Below the pieces are notes generated by a model. The model saw nothing but the letters and a program-made list of their open reading frames with translations. It was not told the DNA's origin and did no database searches. Positions 26,485 to 39,236 of a stretch of 64,000 nucleotides of DNA are shown here, piece by piece. Origin of the DNA: Liopterus haemorrhoidalis (Eukaryota > Arthropoda > Insecta > Coleoptera > Dytiscidae); assembly GCA_963971575.1 (NCBI GenBank), contig OZ020625.1, positions 124,001 through 188,000 of the forward strand, given 5' to 3'. Numbering within the stretch: the stretch's first letter is position 1; every line of letters starts with the position of its first letter. The position numbers and the translations under genes are program-made.

Positions 26485-27113
26485 ATTTTGGATTTTGGAT
26501 TTTGGATTTTGAATTTTGGATTTTGAATTTTGAATTTTGGATTTTGAATTTGGGATTTTGGATTTTGAATTTTGGATTTTGGATTTTGGATTTGGGATTT
26601 TGGATTTTGGATTTTGGATTTTGAATTTTGAATTTTGAATTTTGGATTTTGGATTTTGGATTTTGAATATTGATATTTGAATTTTGAATTTTGAATTTTG
26701 AATTTTGGGTTTTGGATTTTGGATTTTGGATTTTGAATTTTGAATTTTGATTTTTGAATTTTGATTTTTGAATTTTGAATTTTGAATTTTATATTTGGAA
26801 TTTTGAATTTTGGATTTTGGATTTTGGATTTGGGGTTTTGGATTTTGGATTTGGAATTTTGAATTTTGGATTTTGAATTTTGGATTTTGGATTTTGGATT
26901 TTGGATTTTGAATTTTGAATTTTGAATTTTGAATTTTGAATTTTGAATTTTGGATTTTGGATTTTGGATTTTGGATTTTGGATTTTGGATTTTGGATTTT
27001 GATTTTTGAGTTTTGAATTTTGAATTTTGAATTTTGAATTTTGGATTTTGGATTTTGGATTTTGGATTTTGGATTTGGGATTTTGGGTTATGGATTTTGG
27101 ATTTGGGATTTTC
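26485..27113. repeat. 8-bp microsatellite, palindrome spacer
   Basis: Tandem ATTTTGGA and ATTTTGAA octamers with minor variants. The 247-codon open frame on the minus strand, full of KIQNPKSK, is the 24-base reading of three octamers and is not a gene. At 27114-27135 comes TTCCAAAAAGGGAAGGGAAG, then satellite in reverse orientation. Confidence 0.95.
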
Positions 27114-27127
27114 CAAAAAGGGAAGGG

Positions 27128-30100
27128 AAGGGAAGGGTGAAACCGTGTTTCTTAGTTTTACGTGAAAACATGTTTTTAGACATGAGACGTTCCCCGACAC
27201 ATGGGGATAGTGCAATGGCATATAGGGCCACTAGAGCACATCATCAATGCCATCCCTTAGTTTCATCCCTTAATTTCAACCCCCTGAATTTTTTTTAAGA
27301 TAAATAAAATTTGTTAATCGACGGTTTAAGGGCGTAAAATTCACGGTGTTTTGAGACATAGTGAATTTTATTTTTTATAATATCTCGGAATCTATAAGGG
27401 TTGTAGGGCACCCATGGCAGTAGTAGGTACCTTATACTTTGATATAGGTACCTGCCAAAAATCAACCCTCTAACTTTTAAAGGTAGCGAGATATGAAAAA
27501 CACCTAATATCTCTCCACCCTTACGTGATAGAGGGTTGAAACTTTGATAGATTATAGAATGGAACCTAGCGAAGGATCCCTCCAAATCTGGAAGCCCTAG
27601 CCCTTATAGTTCGCAACACTTAATAACTTCCTACCCTTAAGGGAAACATTTTAGTTTTTTGGTTCTAGCGCCTCAGGGCTTCAGAATTTGGGGTTTTTAA
27701 CGTGTTTTTTATCCCCGTTCTATCCTCTGTCAAATCCAGGACTCCGCATATTTTGCGGTGTGTAACCCCCCCCAAACCCCCACATTTATAATTCGTTTTT
27801 TTTTACGTGAAACCGTGTTTCTTAGTTTTACGTGAAAACATGTTTTTAGACATGAGACGTTCCCCGATACATGGGGATAGTGCAATGGCATATAGGGCCA
27901 CTAGAGCACATCATCAATGCCATCCCTTAGTTTCATCCCTTAATTTCAACCCCCTGAATTTTTTTTAAGATAAATAAAAATTGTTAATCGACGGTTTAAG
28001 GGCGTAAAATTCAGGGTGTTTTGAGACATAGTGAATTTTATTTTTTATAATATCTCGGAATCTATAAGGGTTGTAGGGCACCCATGGCAGTAGTAGGTAC
28101 CTTATACTTTGATATAGGTACCTGCCAAAAATCAACCCTCTAACTCTTAAGGGTAGCGAGATATGAAAAACACCTAATATCTCTCCACCCTTACGTGATA
28201 GAGGGTTGAAACTTTGATAGATTATAGAATGGAACCTAGCGAAGGATCCCTCCAAATCTGGAAGCCCTAGCCCTTATAGTTCGCAACACTTAATAACTTC
28301 CTACCCTTAAGGGAAACATTTTAGTTTTTTGGTTCTAGCGCCTCAGGGCTTCAGAATTTGGGGTTTTTAACGTGTTTTTTATCCCCGTTCTATCCTCTGT
28401 CAAATCCAGGACTCCGCATATTTTGCGGTGTGTAACCCCCCCCCAAACCCCCACATTTATAATTCGTTTTTTTTTACGTGAAACCGTGTTTCTTAGTTTT
28501 ACGTGAAAACATGTTTTTAGACATGAGACGTTCCCCGACACATGGGGATAGTGCAATGGCATATAGGGCCACTAGAGCACATCATCAATGCCATCCCTTA
28601 GTTTCATCCCTTAATTTCAACCCCCTGAATTTTTTTTAAGATAAATAAAATTTGTTAATCGACGGTTTAAGGGCGTAAAATTCACGGTGTTTTGAAACAT
28701 AGTGAATTTTATTTTTTATAATATCTCGGAATCTATAAGGGTTGTAGGGCACCCATGGCAGTAGTAGGTACCTTATACTTTGATATAGGTACCTGCCAAA
28801 AATCAACCCTCTAACTTTTAAAGGTAGCGAGATATAAAAAACACCTAATATCTCTCCACCCTTACGTGATAGAGGGTTGAAACTTTGATAGATTATAGAA
28901 TGGAACCTAGCGAAGGATCCCTCCAAATCTGGAAGCCCTAGCCCTTATAGTTCGCAACACTTAATAACTTCCTACCCTTAAGGGAAACATTTTAGTTTTT
29001 TGGTTCTAGCGCCTCAGGGCTTCAGAATTTGGGGTTTTTAACGTGTTTTTTAGCCCCGTTCTATCCTCTGTCAAATCCAGGACTCCGCATATTTTGCGGT
29101 GTGTAACCCCCCCCCAAACCCCTACATTTATAATTCGTTTTTTTTTACGTGAAACCATGTTTCTTAGTTTTACGTGAAAACATGTTTTTAGACATGAGAC
29201 GTTCCCCGACACATGGGGATAGTGCAATGGCATATAGGGCCACTAGAGCACATCATCAATGCCATCCCTTAGTTTCATCCCTTAATTTCAACCCCCTGAA
29301 TTTTTTTTAAGATAAATAAAATTTGTTAATCGACGGTTTAAGGGCGTAAAATTCACGGTGTTTTGAGACATAGTGAATTTTATTTTTTATAATATCTCGG
29401 AATCTATAAGGGTTGTAGGGCACCCATGGCAGTAGTAGGTACCTTATACTTTGATATAGGTACCTGCCAAAAATCAACCCTCTAACTCTTAAGGGTAGCG
29501 AGATATGAAAAACACCTAATATCTCTCCACCCTTACGTGATAGAGGGTTGAAACTTTGATAGATTATAGAATGGAACCTAGCGAAGGGTCCCTCCAAATC
29601 TGGAAGCCCTAGCCCTTATAGTTCGCGAGATAATCCCTAAAAACCATTAAATACCTCTTCAAAATGCTGGTCTCCTAATACCAAGCCAGATTTTTTCAAA
29701 ATTACAGCAAAAACAACGTTTTGATGGGAACTGCTCGGGCCGTTTGCCGAACCAGGCTACTCCTGACACATGGGGATAGTGCAATGGCATATAGGGCCAA
29801 TAGAGCACATCCTTAATTTCATCCCTTAATTTCAACCCTCAATTTCAACCCCCTAAAAAAAATTTAAGATAAAAAAAAATTGTTATTCGACGGTTTAAGG
29901 GTGTAAAATGCTGGGTGTTTTGAAACATAGTGAATTTTATTTTTTATAATATCTCGGAATCTATAAGGGTTGTAGGGCACCCATGGCAGTAGTAGGTACC
30001 TTATACTTTGATATAGGTACCTGCCAAAAATCAACCCTCTAACTCTTAAGGGTAGCGAGATATGAAAAACACCTAATATCTCTCCACCCTTACGTGATAG

Positions 30101-33100
30101 AGGGTTGAAACTTTGATAGATTATAGAATGGAACCTAGCGAAGGATCCCTCCAAATCTGGAAGCCCTAGCCCTTATAGTTCGCAACACTTAATAACTTCC
30201 TACCCTTAAGGGAAACATTTTAGTTTTTTGGTTCTAGCGCCTCAGGGCTTCAGAATTTGGGGTTTTTAACGTGTTTTTTATCCCCGTTCTATCCTCTGTC
30301 AAATCCAGGACTCCGCATATTTTGCGGTGTGTAACCCCCCCCAAACCCCCACATTTATAATTCGTTTTTTTTTACGTGAAACCGTGTTTCTTAGTTTTAC
30401 GTGAAAACATGTTTTTAGACATGAGACGTTCCCCGACACATGGGGATAGTGCAATGGCATATAGGGCCACTAGAGCACATCATCAATGCCATCCCTTAGT
30501 TTCATCCCTTAATTTCAACCCCCTGAATTTTTTTTAAGATAAATAAAATTTGTTAATCGACGGTTTAAGGGCGTAAAATTCACGGTGTTTTGAGACATAG
30601 TGAATTTTATTTTTTATAATATCTCGGAATCTATAAGGGTTGTAGGGCACCCATGGCAGTAGTAGGTACCTTATACTTTGATATAGGTACCTGCCAAAAA
30701 TCAACCCTCTAACTCTTAAGGGTAGCGAGATATGAAAAACACCTAATATCTCTCCACCCTTACGTGATAGAGGGTTGAAACTTTGATAGATTATAGAATG
30801 GAACCTAGCGAAGGATCCCTCCAAATCTGGAAGCCCTAGCCCTTATAGTTCGCAACACTTAATAACTTCCTACCCTTAAGGGAAACATTTTAGTTTTTTG
30901 GTTCTAGCGCCTCAGGGCTTCAGAATTTGGGGTTTTTAACGTGTTTTTTATCCCCGTTCTATCCTCTGTCAAATCCAGGACTCCGCATATCTTGCGGTGT
31001 GTAACCCCCCCCAAACCCCCACATTTATAATTCGTTTTTTTTTACGTGAAACCGTGTTTCTTAGTTTTACGTGAAAACATGTTTTTAGACATGAGACGTT
31101 CCCCGATACATGGGGATAGTCAAATGGCATATAGGGCCACTAGAGCACATCATCAATGCCATCCCTTAGTTTCATCCCTTAATTTCAACCCCCTGAATTT
31201 TTTTTAAGATAAATAAAAATTGTTAATCGACGGTTTAAGGGCGTAAAATTCAGGGTGTTTTGAGACATAGTGAATTTTATTTTTTATAATATCTCGGAAT
31301 CTATAAGGGTTGTAGGGCACCCATTGCAGTAGTAGGTACCTTATACTTTGATATAGGTACCTGCCAAAAATCAACCCTCTAACTCTTAAGGGTAGCGAGA
31401 TATGAAAAACACCTAATATCTTTCCACCCTTACGTGATAGAGGGTTGAAACTTTGATAGATTATAGAATGGAACCTAGCGAAGGATCCCTCCAAATCTGG
31501 AAGCCCTAGCCCTTATAGTTCGCAACACTTAATAACTTCCTACCCTTAAGGGAAACATTTTAGTTTTTTGGTTCTAGCGCCTCAGGGCTTCAGAATTTGG
31601 GGTTTTTAACGTGTTTTTTATCCCCGTTCTATCCTCCGTCAAATCCAGGACTCCGCATATTTTGCGGTGTGTAACCCCCCCCAAACCCCCACATTTATAA
31701 TTCGTTTTTTTTTACGTGAAACCGTGTTTCTTAGTTTTACGTGAAAACATGTTTTTAGACATGAGACGTTCCCCGACACATGGGGATAGTGCAATGGCAT
31801 ATAGGGCCACTAGAGCACATCATCAATGCCATCCCTTAGTTTCATCCCTTAATTTCAACCCCCTGAATTTTTTTTAAGATAAATAAAATTTGTTAATCGA
31901 CGGTTTAAGGGCGTAAAATTCACGGTGTTTTGAGACATAGTGAATTTTATTTTTTATAATATCTCGGAATCTATAAGGGTTGTAGGGCACCCATGGCAGT
32001 AGTACGTACCTTATACTTTGATATAGGTACCTGCCAAAAATCAACCCTCTAACTTTTAAAGGTAGCGAGATATGAAAAACACCTAATATCTCTCCACCCT
32101 TACGTGATAGAGGGTTGAAACTTTGATAGATTATAGAATGGAACCTAGCGAAGGGTCCCTCCAAATCTGGAAGCCCTAGCCCTTATAGTTCGCGAGATAA
32201 TCCCTAAAAACCATTAAATACCTCTTCAAAATGCTGGTCTCCTAATACCAAGCCAGATTTTTTCAAAATTACAGCAAAAACAACGTTTTGATGGGAACTG
32301 CTCGGGCCGTTTGCCGAACCAGGCTACTCCTGACACATGGGGATAGTGCAATGGCATATAGGGCCAATAGAGCACATCCTTAATTTCATCCCTTAATTTC
32401 AACCCTCAATTTCAACCCCCTAAAAAAAATTTAAGATAAAAAAAAATTGTTATTCGACGGTTTAAGGGTGTAAAATGCTGGGTGTTTTGAAACATAGTGA
32501 ATTTTATTTTTTATAATATCTCGGAATCTATAAGGGTTGTAGGGCACCCATGGCAGTAGTAGGTACCTTATACTTTGATATAGGTACCTGCCAAAAATCA
32601 ACCCTCTAACTCTTAAGGGTAGCGAGATATGAAAAACACCTAATATCTCTCCACCCTTACGTGATAGAGGGTTGAAACTTTGATAGATTATAGAATGGAA
32701 CCTAGCGAAGGATCCCTCCAAATCTGGAAGCCCTAGCCCTTATAGTTCGCAACACTTAATAACTTCCTACCCTTAAGGGAAACATTTTAGTTTTTTGGTT
32801 CTAGCGCCTCAGGGCTTCAGAATTTGGGGTTTTTAACGTGTTTTTTATCCCCGTTCTATCCTCTGTCAAATCCAGGACTCCGCATATTTTGCGGTGTGTA
32901 ACCCCCCCAAACCCCCACATTTATAATTCGTTTTTTTTTACGTGAAACCGTGTTTCTTAGTTTTACGTGAAAACATGTTTTTAGACATGAGACGTTCCCC
33001 GACACATGGGGATAGTGCAATGGCATATAGGGCCACTAGAGCACATCATCAATGCCATCCCTTAGTTTCATCCCTTAATTTCAACCCCCTGAATTTTTTT

Positions 33101-36100
33101 TAAGATAAATAAAATTGGTTAATCGACGGTTTAAGGGCGTAAAATTCACGGTGTTTTGAGACATAGTGAATTTTATTTTTTATAATATCTCGGAATCTAT
33201 AAGGGTTGTAGGGCACCCATGGCAGTAGTAGGTACCTTATACTTTGATATAGGTACCTGCCAAAAATCAACCCTCTAACTCTTAAGGGTAGCGAGATATG
33301 AAAAACACCTAATATCTCTCCACCCTTACGTGATAGAGGGTTGAAACTTTGATAGATTATAGAATGGAACCTAGCGAAGGATCCCTCCAAATCTGGAAGC
33401 CCTAGCCCTTATAGTTCGCAACACTTAATAACTTCCTACCCTTAAGGGAAACATTTTAGTTTTTTGGTTCTAGCGCCTCAGGGCTTCAGAATTTGGGGTT
33501 TTTAACGTGTTTTTTATCCCCGTTCTATCCTCTGTCAAATCCAGGACTCCGCATATTTTGCGGTGTGTAACCCCCCCCCAAACCCCCACATTTATAATTC
33601 GTTTTTTTTTACGTGAAACCGTGTTTCTTAGTTTTACGTGAAAACATGTTTTTAGACATGAGACGTTCCCCGATACATGGGGATAGTGCAATGGCATATA
33701 GGGCCACTAGAGCACATCATCAATGCCATCCCTTAGTTTCATCGCTTAATTTCAACCCCCTGAATTTTTTTTAAGATAAATAAAAATTGTTAATCGACGG
33801 TTTAAGGGCGTAAAATTCAGGGTGTTTTGAGACATAGTGAATTTTATTTTTTATAATATCTCGGAATCTATAAGGGTTGTAGGGCACCCATGGCAGTAGT
33901 AGGTACCTTATACTTTGATATAGGTACCTGCCAAAAATCAACCCTCTAACTCTTAAGGGTAGCGAGATAGGAAAAACACCTTATATCTCTCCACCCTTAC
34001 GTGATAGAGGGTTGAAACTTTGATAGATTATAGAATGGAACCTAGCGAAGGATCCCTCCAAATCTGGAAGCCCTAGCCCTTATAGTTCGCAACACTTAAT
34101 AACTTCCTACCCTTAAGGGAAACATTTTAGTTTTTTGGTTCTAGCGCCTCAGGGCTTCAGAATTTGGGGTTTTTAACGTGTTTTTTATCCCCGTTCTATC
34201 CTCTGTCAAATCCAGGACTCCGCATATTTTGCGGTGTGTAACCCCCCCCAAACCCCCACATTTATAATTCGTTTTTTTTTACGTGAAACCGTGTTTCTTA
34301 GTTTTACGTGAAAACATGTTTTTAGACATGAGACGTTCCCCGATACATGGGGATAGTGCAATGGCATATAGGGCCACTAGAGCACATCATCAATGCCATC
34401 CCTTAGTTTCATCGCTTAATTTCAACCCCCTGAATTTTTTTTAAGATAAATAAAAATTGTTAATCGACGGTTTAAGGGCGTAAAATTCAGGGTGTTTTGA
34501 GACATAGTGAATTTTATTTTTTATAATATCTCGGAATCTATAAGGGTTGTAGGGCACCCATGGCAGTAGTAGGTACCTTATACTTTGATATAGGTACCTG
34601 CCAAAAATCAACCCTCTAACTCTTAAGGGTAGCGAGATAGGAAAAACACCTAATATCTCTCCACCCTTACGTGATAGAGGGTTGAAACTTTGATAGATTA
34701 TAGAATGGAACCTAGCGAAGGATCCCTCCAAATCTGGAAGCCCTAGCCCTTATAGTTCGCAACACTTAATAACTTCCTACCCTTAAGGGAAACATTTTAG
34801 TTTTTTGGTTCTAGCGCCTCAGGGCTTCAGAATTTGGGGTTTTTAACGTGTTTTTTATCCCCGTTCTATCCTCTGTCAAACCCAGGACTCCGCATATTTT
34901 GCGGTGTGTAACCCCCCCCAAACCCCCACATTTATAATTCGTTTTTTTTTACGTGAAACCGTGTTTCTTAGTTTTACGTGAAAACATGTTTTTAGACATG
35001 AGACGTTCCCCGATACATGGGGATAGTGCAATGGCATATAGGGCCACTATAGCACATCATCAATGCCATCCCTTAGTTTCATCCCTTAATTTCAACCCCC
35101 TGAATTTTTTTTAAGATAAATAAAAATTGTTAATCGACGGTTTAAGGGCGTAAAATTCAGGGTGTTTTGAGACATAGTGAATTTTATTTTTTATAATATC
35201 TCGGAATCTATAAGGGTTGTAGGGCACCCATTGCAGTAGTAGGTACCTTATACTTTGATATAGGTACCTGCCAAAAATCAACCCTCTAACTCTTAAGGGT
35301 AGCGAGATATGAAAAACACCTAATATCTTTCCACCCTTACGTGATAGAGGGTTGAAACTTTGATAGATTATAGAATGGAACCTAGCGAAGGATCCCTCCA
35401 AATCTGGAAGCCCTAGCCCTTATAGTTCGCAACACTTAATAACTTCCTACCCTTAAGGGAAACATTTTAGTTTTTTGGTTCTAGCGCCTCAGGGCTTCAG
35501 AATTTGGGGTTTTTAACGTGTTTTTTATCCCCGTTCTATCCTCCGTCAAATCCAGGACTCCGCATATTTTGCGGTGTGTAACCCCCCCCAAACCCCCACA
35601 TTTATAATTCGTTTTTTTTTACGTGAAACCGTGTTTCTTAGTTTTACGTGAAAACATGTTTTTAGACATGAGACGTTCCCCGACACATGGGGATAGTGCA
35701 ATGGCATATAGGGCCACTAGAGCACATCATCAATGCCATCCCTTAGTTTCATCCCTTAATTTCAACCCCCTGAATTTTTTTTAAGATAAATAAAATTTGT
35801 TAATCGACGGTTTAAGGGCGTAAAATTCACGGTGTTTTGAGACATAGTGAATTTTATTTTTTATAATATCTCGGAATCTATAAGGGTTGTAGGGCACCCA
35901 TGGCAGTAGTACGTACCTTATACTTTGATATAGGTACCTGCCAAAAATCAACCCTCTAACTTTTAAAGGTAGCGAGATATGAAAAACACCTAATATCTCT
36001 CCACCCTTACGTGATAGAGGGTTGAAACTTTGATAGATTATAGAATGGAACCTAGCGAAGGGTCCCTCCAAATCTGGAAGCCCTAGCCCTTATAGTTCGC

Positions 36101-37735
36101 GAGATAATCCCTAAAAACCATTAAATACCTCTTCAAAATGCTGGTCTCCTAATACCAAGCCAGATTTTTTCAAAATTACAGCAAAAACAACGTTTTGATG
36201 GGAACTGCTCGGGCCGTTTGCCGAACCAGGCTACTCCTGACACATGGGGATAGTGCAATGGCATATAGGGCCAATAGAGCACATCCTTAATTTCATCCCT
36301 TAATTTCAACCCTCAATTTCAACCCCCTAAAAAAAATTTAAGATAAAAAAAAATTGTTATTCGACGGTTTAAGGGTGTAAAATGCTGGGTGTTTTGAAAC
36401 ATAGTGAATTTTATTTTTTATAATATCTCGGAATCTATAAGGGTTGTAGGGCACCCATGGCAGTAGTAGGTACCTTATACTTTGATATAGGTACCTGCCA
36501 AAAATCAACCCTCTAACTCTTAAGGGTAGCGAGATATGAAAAACACCTAATATCTCTCCACCCTTACGTGATAGAGGGTTGAAACTTTGATAGATTATAG
36601 AATGGAACCTAGCGAAGGATCCCTCCAAATCTGGAAGCCCTAGCCCTTATAGTTCGCAACACTTAATAACTTCCTACCCTTAAGGGAAACATTTTAGTTT
36701 TTTGGTTCTAGCGCCTCAGGGCTTCAGAATTTGGGGTTTTTAACGTGTTTTTTATCCCCGTTCTATCCTCTGTCAAATCCAGGACTCCGCATATTTTGCG
36801 GTGTGTAACCCCCCCCCAAACCCCCACATTTATAATTCGTTTTTTTTTACGTGAAACCGTGTTTCTTAGTTTTACGTGAAAACATGTTTTTAGACATGAG
36901 ACGTTCCCCGACACATGGGGATAGTGCAATGGCATATAGGGCCACTAGAGCACATCATCAATGCCATCCCTTAGTTTCATCCCTTAATTTCAACCCCCTG
37001 AATTTTTTTTAAGATAAATAAAATTTGTTAATCGACGGTATAAGGGCGTAAAATTCACGGTGTTTTGAGACATAGTGAATTTTATTTTTTATAATATCTC
37101 GGAATCTATAAGGGTTGTAGGGCACCCATGGCAGTAGTAGGTACCTTATACTTTGATATAGGTACCTGCCAAAAATCAACCCTCTAACTCTTAAGGGTAG
37201 CGAGATATGAAAAACACCTAATATCTCTCCACCCTTACGTGATAGAGGGTTGAAACTTTGATAGATTATAGAATGGAACCTAGCGAAGGGTCCCTCCAAA
37301 TCTGGAAGCCCTAGCCCTTATAGTTCGCGAGATAATCCCTAAAAACCATTAAATACCTCTTCAAAATGCTGGTCTCCTAATACCAAGCCAGATTTTTTCA
37401 AAATTACAGCAAAATCAACGTTTTGATGGGAACTGCTCGGGCCGTTTGCCGAACCAGGCTACTCCTGACACATGGGGATAGTGCAATGGCATATAGGGCC
37501 ACTAGAGCACATCATCAATGCCATCCCTTAGTTTCATCCCTTAATTTCAACCCCCTGAATTTTTTTTAAGCTAAATAAAAATTGTTAATCGACGGTTTAA
37601 GGGCGTTAAATTCAGGGTGTTTTGAGACATAGTGAATTTTATTTTATTAATATCTCAGAACCTATAAGGGTTGTAGAGAGCACCCATTGCAGTAGTAGGT
37701 ACCCTATACCTTGAAATAGGTACCCCAGAAAGGAT
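27128..37735 (-). repeat. Satellite array, 670-bp and 557-bp monomers, right arm
   Basis: The same monomers as 12067-26447, on the minus strand, about 16 units plus a diverged outer partial unit. A block from about 32721 to 36628 repeats at 3907 bp: private variants at 31204-32164 (GTACGTACC, a CTTTCCACC variant) recur at 35111-36071. The order of monomer variants is not the mirror image of the left arm, so the arrays were reshuffled after or during formation. G-tract length varies between copies. Confidence 0.95.
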
Positions 37736-38115
37736 TTATTAGGTGGGTAATTATTGAAATAATAATGCGGTTTATTTTATTTATATTTATTAAAAATGAT
37801 GCAAATACAGAGATTGTTAACAAAGAAATAAGGGTTCAGTCTTTCATCTCGCGTAGTCTATATATATATATATATATATAATATACATACTCACCACCTC
37901 AAGGGCTACTCCCTTTGCTCAACTAAATATATACATTAATACTTACTCTTTACTTTCTCGTCATCTGAAAGATAAAACCAACCCCAGAGAGGATTTATTA
38001 GGTGGGTATTTATCGAAATAATAATGCTGTTTATATTATATTTATTTATTAAAAATAATGTAAATACAGAGGTTGTTAACAAAGAAATAAGGGTTCAGTC
38101 TTTCATTTCAAGGTC
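37728..38115. repeat. Direct-repeat pair at the satellite edge, right arm
   Basis: Inverted counterpart of 11688-12066, with both 125-bp repeats and the TA microsatellite (about 37858-37882). Confidence 0.85.
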
Positions 38116-38335
38116 ATTCTCTCATCCATACATTTCTCTCCGCATTCAGCGCAGTCTCGCAATTATTCTGGTTCGGGTAGGAATGCATGGGAAAATAAGA
38201 ATATTCTTCCATGTATTTCTTTCCACATTCAACGCAGTCTCTCGTAAAACAATTATTCTGGTTCGGGTAGGAATGCATGGGAAAATAAATAATATTCTTC
38301 ATGCATTTCTATCCACATTCACCGCAGTTACTCAT
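38100..38335. repeat. 118-bp tandem duplication, right arm
   Basis: Inverted counterpart of 11455-11690. The translated words are identical on the minus strand. Confidence 0.7.
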
Positions 38336-38359
38336 TCTACAATCATTTCGATTTTAAAA

Positions 38360-38945
38360 TTTTTAATTTAGTTCAGCTTTTCGCCAACAGATGGCGCTGA
38401 TTTTAAAATGTTCTAATTTAGTTTAGCTTTCCGTCAACAGATGGCGCTAATTTTCAAAATAGTTCAGCTTTTCGTCAACAGATGGCGCTGATGTTAAAAA
38501 TTTCAATTTATTTTATATTTTCGTCAATAGTAGGCGCTAATTTTTAAGATGTTAAAATAGTTCAGCTTTTCGCCAATAGATGGCGCTAATTTTCAAAACG
38601 TTAAAATAGTTCAGCTTTTCGCCAATAGAAAGCGCTAATTTTCAAAATTTAATTTAGTTCAGCTTTTCGTCAACAGATGGCGCTAGTGTTCAAAATTTTA
38701 ATTTAGTTTAGCTTTTCGTCAATAGATGGCGCTAATTTTCAAAACGTTAAAATAGTTCAGATTTTCGCCAATAGATGACGCTGATTTTCAAAATTTTAAT
38801 TTAGTTCAGCTTTTCGTCAACAGATGGCGCTAGTTTTCAAAATTTTTATTTAGTTTAGCTTTTCGTAAATAGATGGCGCTAATTTTCAAAACGTTAAAAT
38901 AGTTCAGCTTTTCGCTAATAGATGGCGCTGATTGTCAAAATTTTA
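38360..38945. repeat. About 49-bp tandem repeat with CTCF-like core, right arm
   Basis: Inverted counterpart of 10865-11440. AGATGGCGCT now reads on the plus strand. The same units are decayed (GTAGGCGCT, GAAAGCGCT, GATGACGCT), so decay predates the duplication. Confidence 0.9.
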
Positions 38946-39236
38946 ATTTAGTTAATCTTTTCGTCATCTTTTCAGTAATAACTCTGTACCTTATTATCTA
39001 AAATTAATCTTTAGGTAACCTTAAAGCGTTTTTTTGAAATCAATTTATTAATTTTGAAAATACCTACACCTCAAGGTCCAGTGTGTTGGACAGAGAGCTC
39101 TCTTGTATGGACGCCCACTTGGATTCCATGTTTGTTTCGAGCTCTTTCGAATGTATATGTGATAGAAAGAGACGGGACTCACCGCATCATTGGCTGACCG
39201 ATCAGATGGGTGGTGGTGGGGGGGGGGGGTGTTTGT

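Noticed and set aside
26478..27221. 247-codon minus-strand frame with KIQNPKSK repeats
   Set aside because: It is the 8-bp microsatellite read as 24-base codon blocks. Any frame without a stop in the octamer stays open.
12491..37299. About 35 copies of a 96-codon and many of a 75-codon open frame
   Set aside because: They follow the satellite monomer. The 96-codon frame starts at TTG, the 75-codon frame depends on G-tract length, and neither resembles a known protein.
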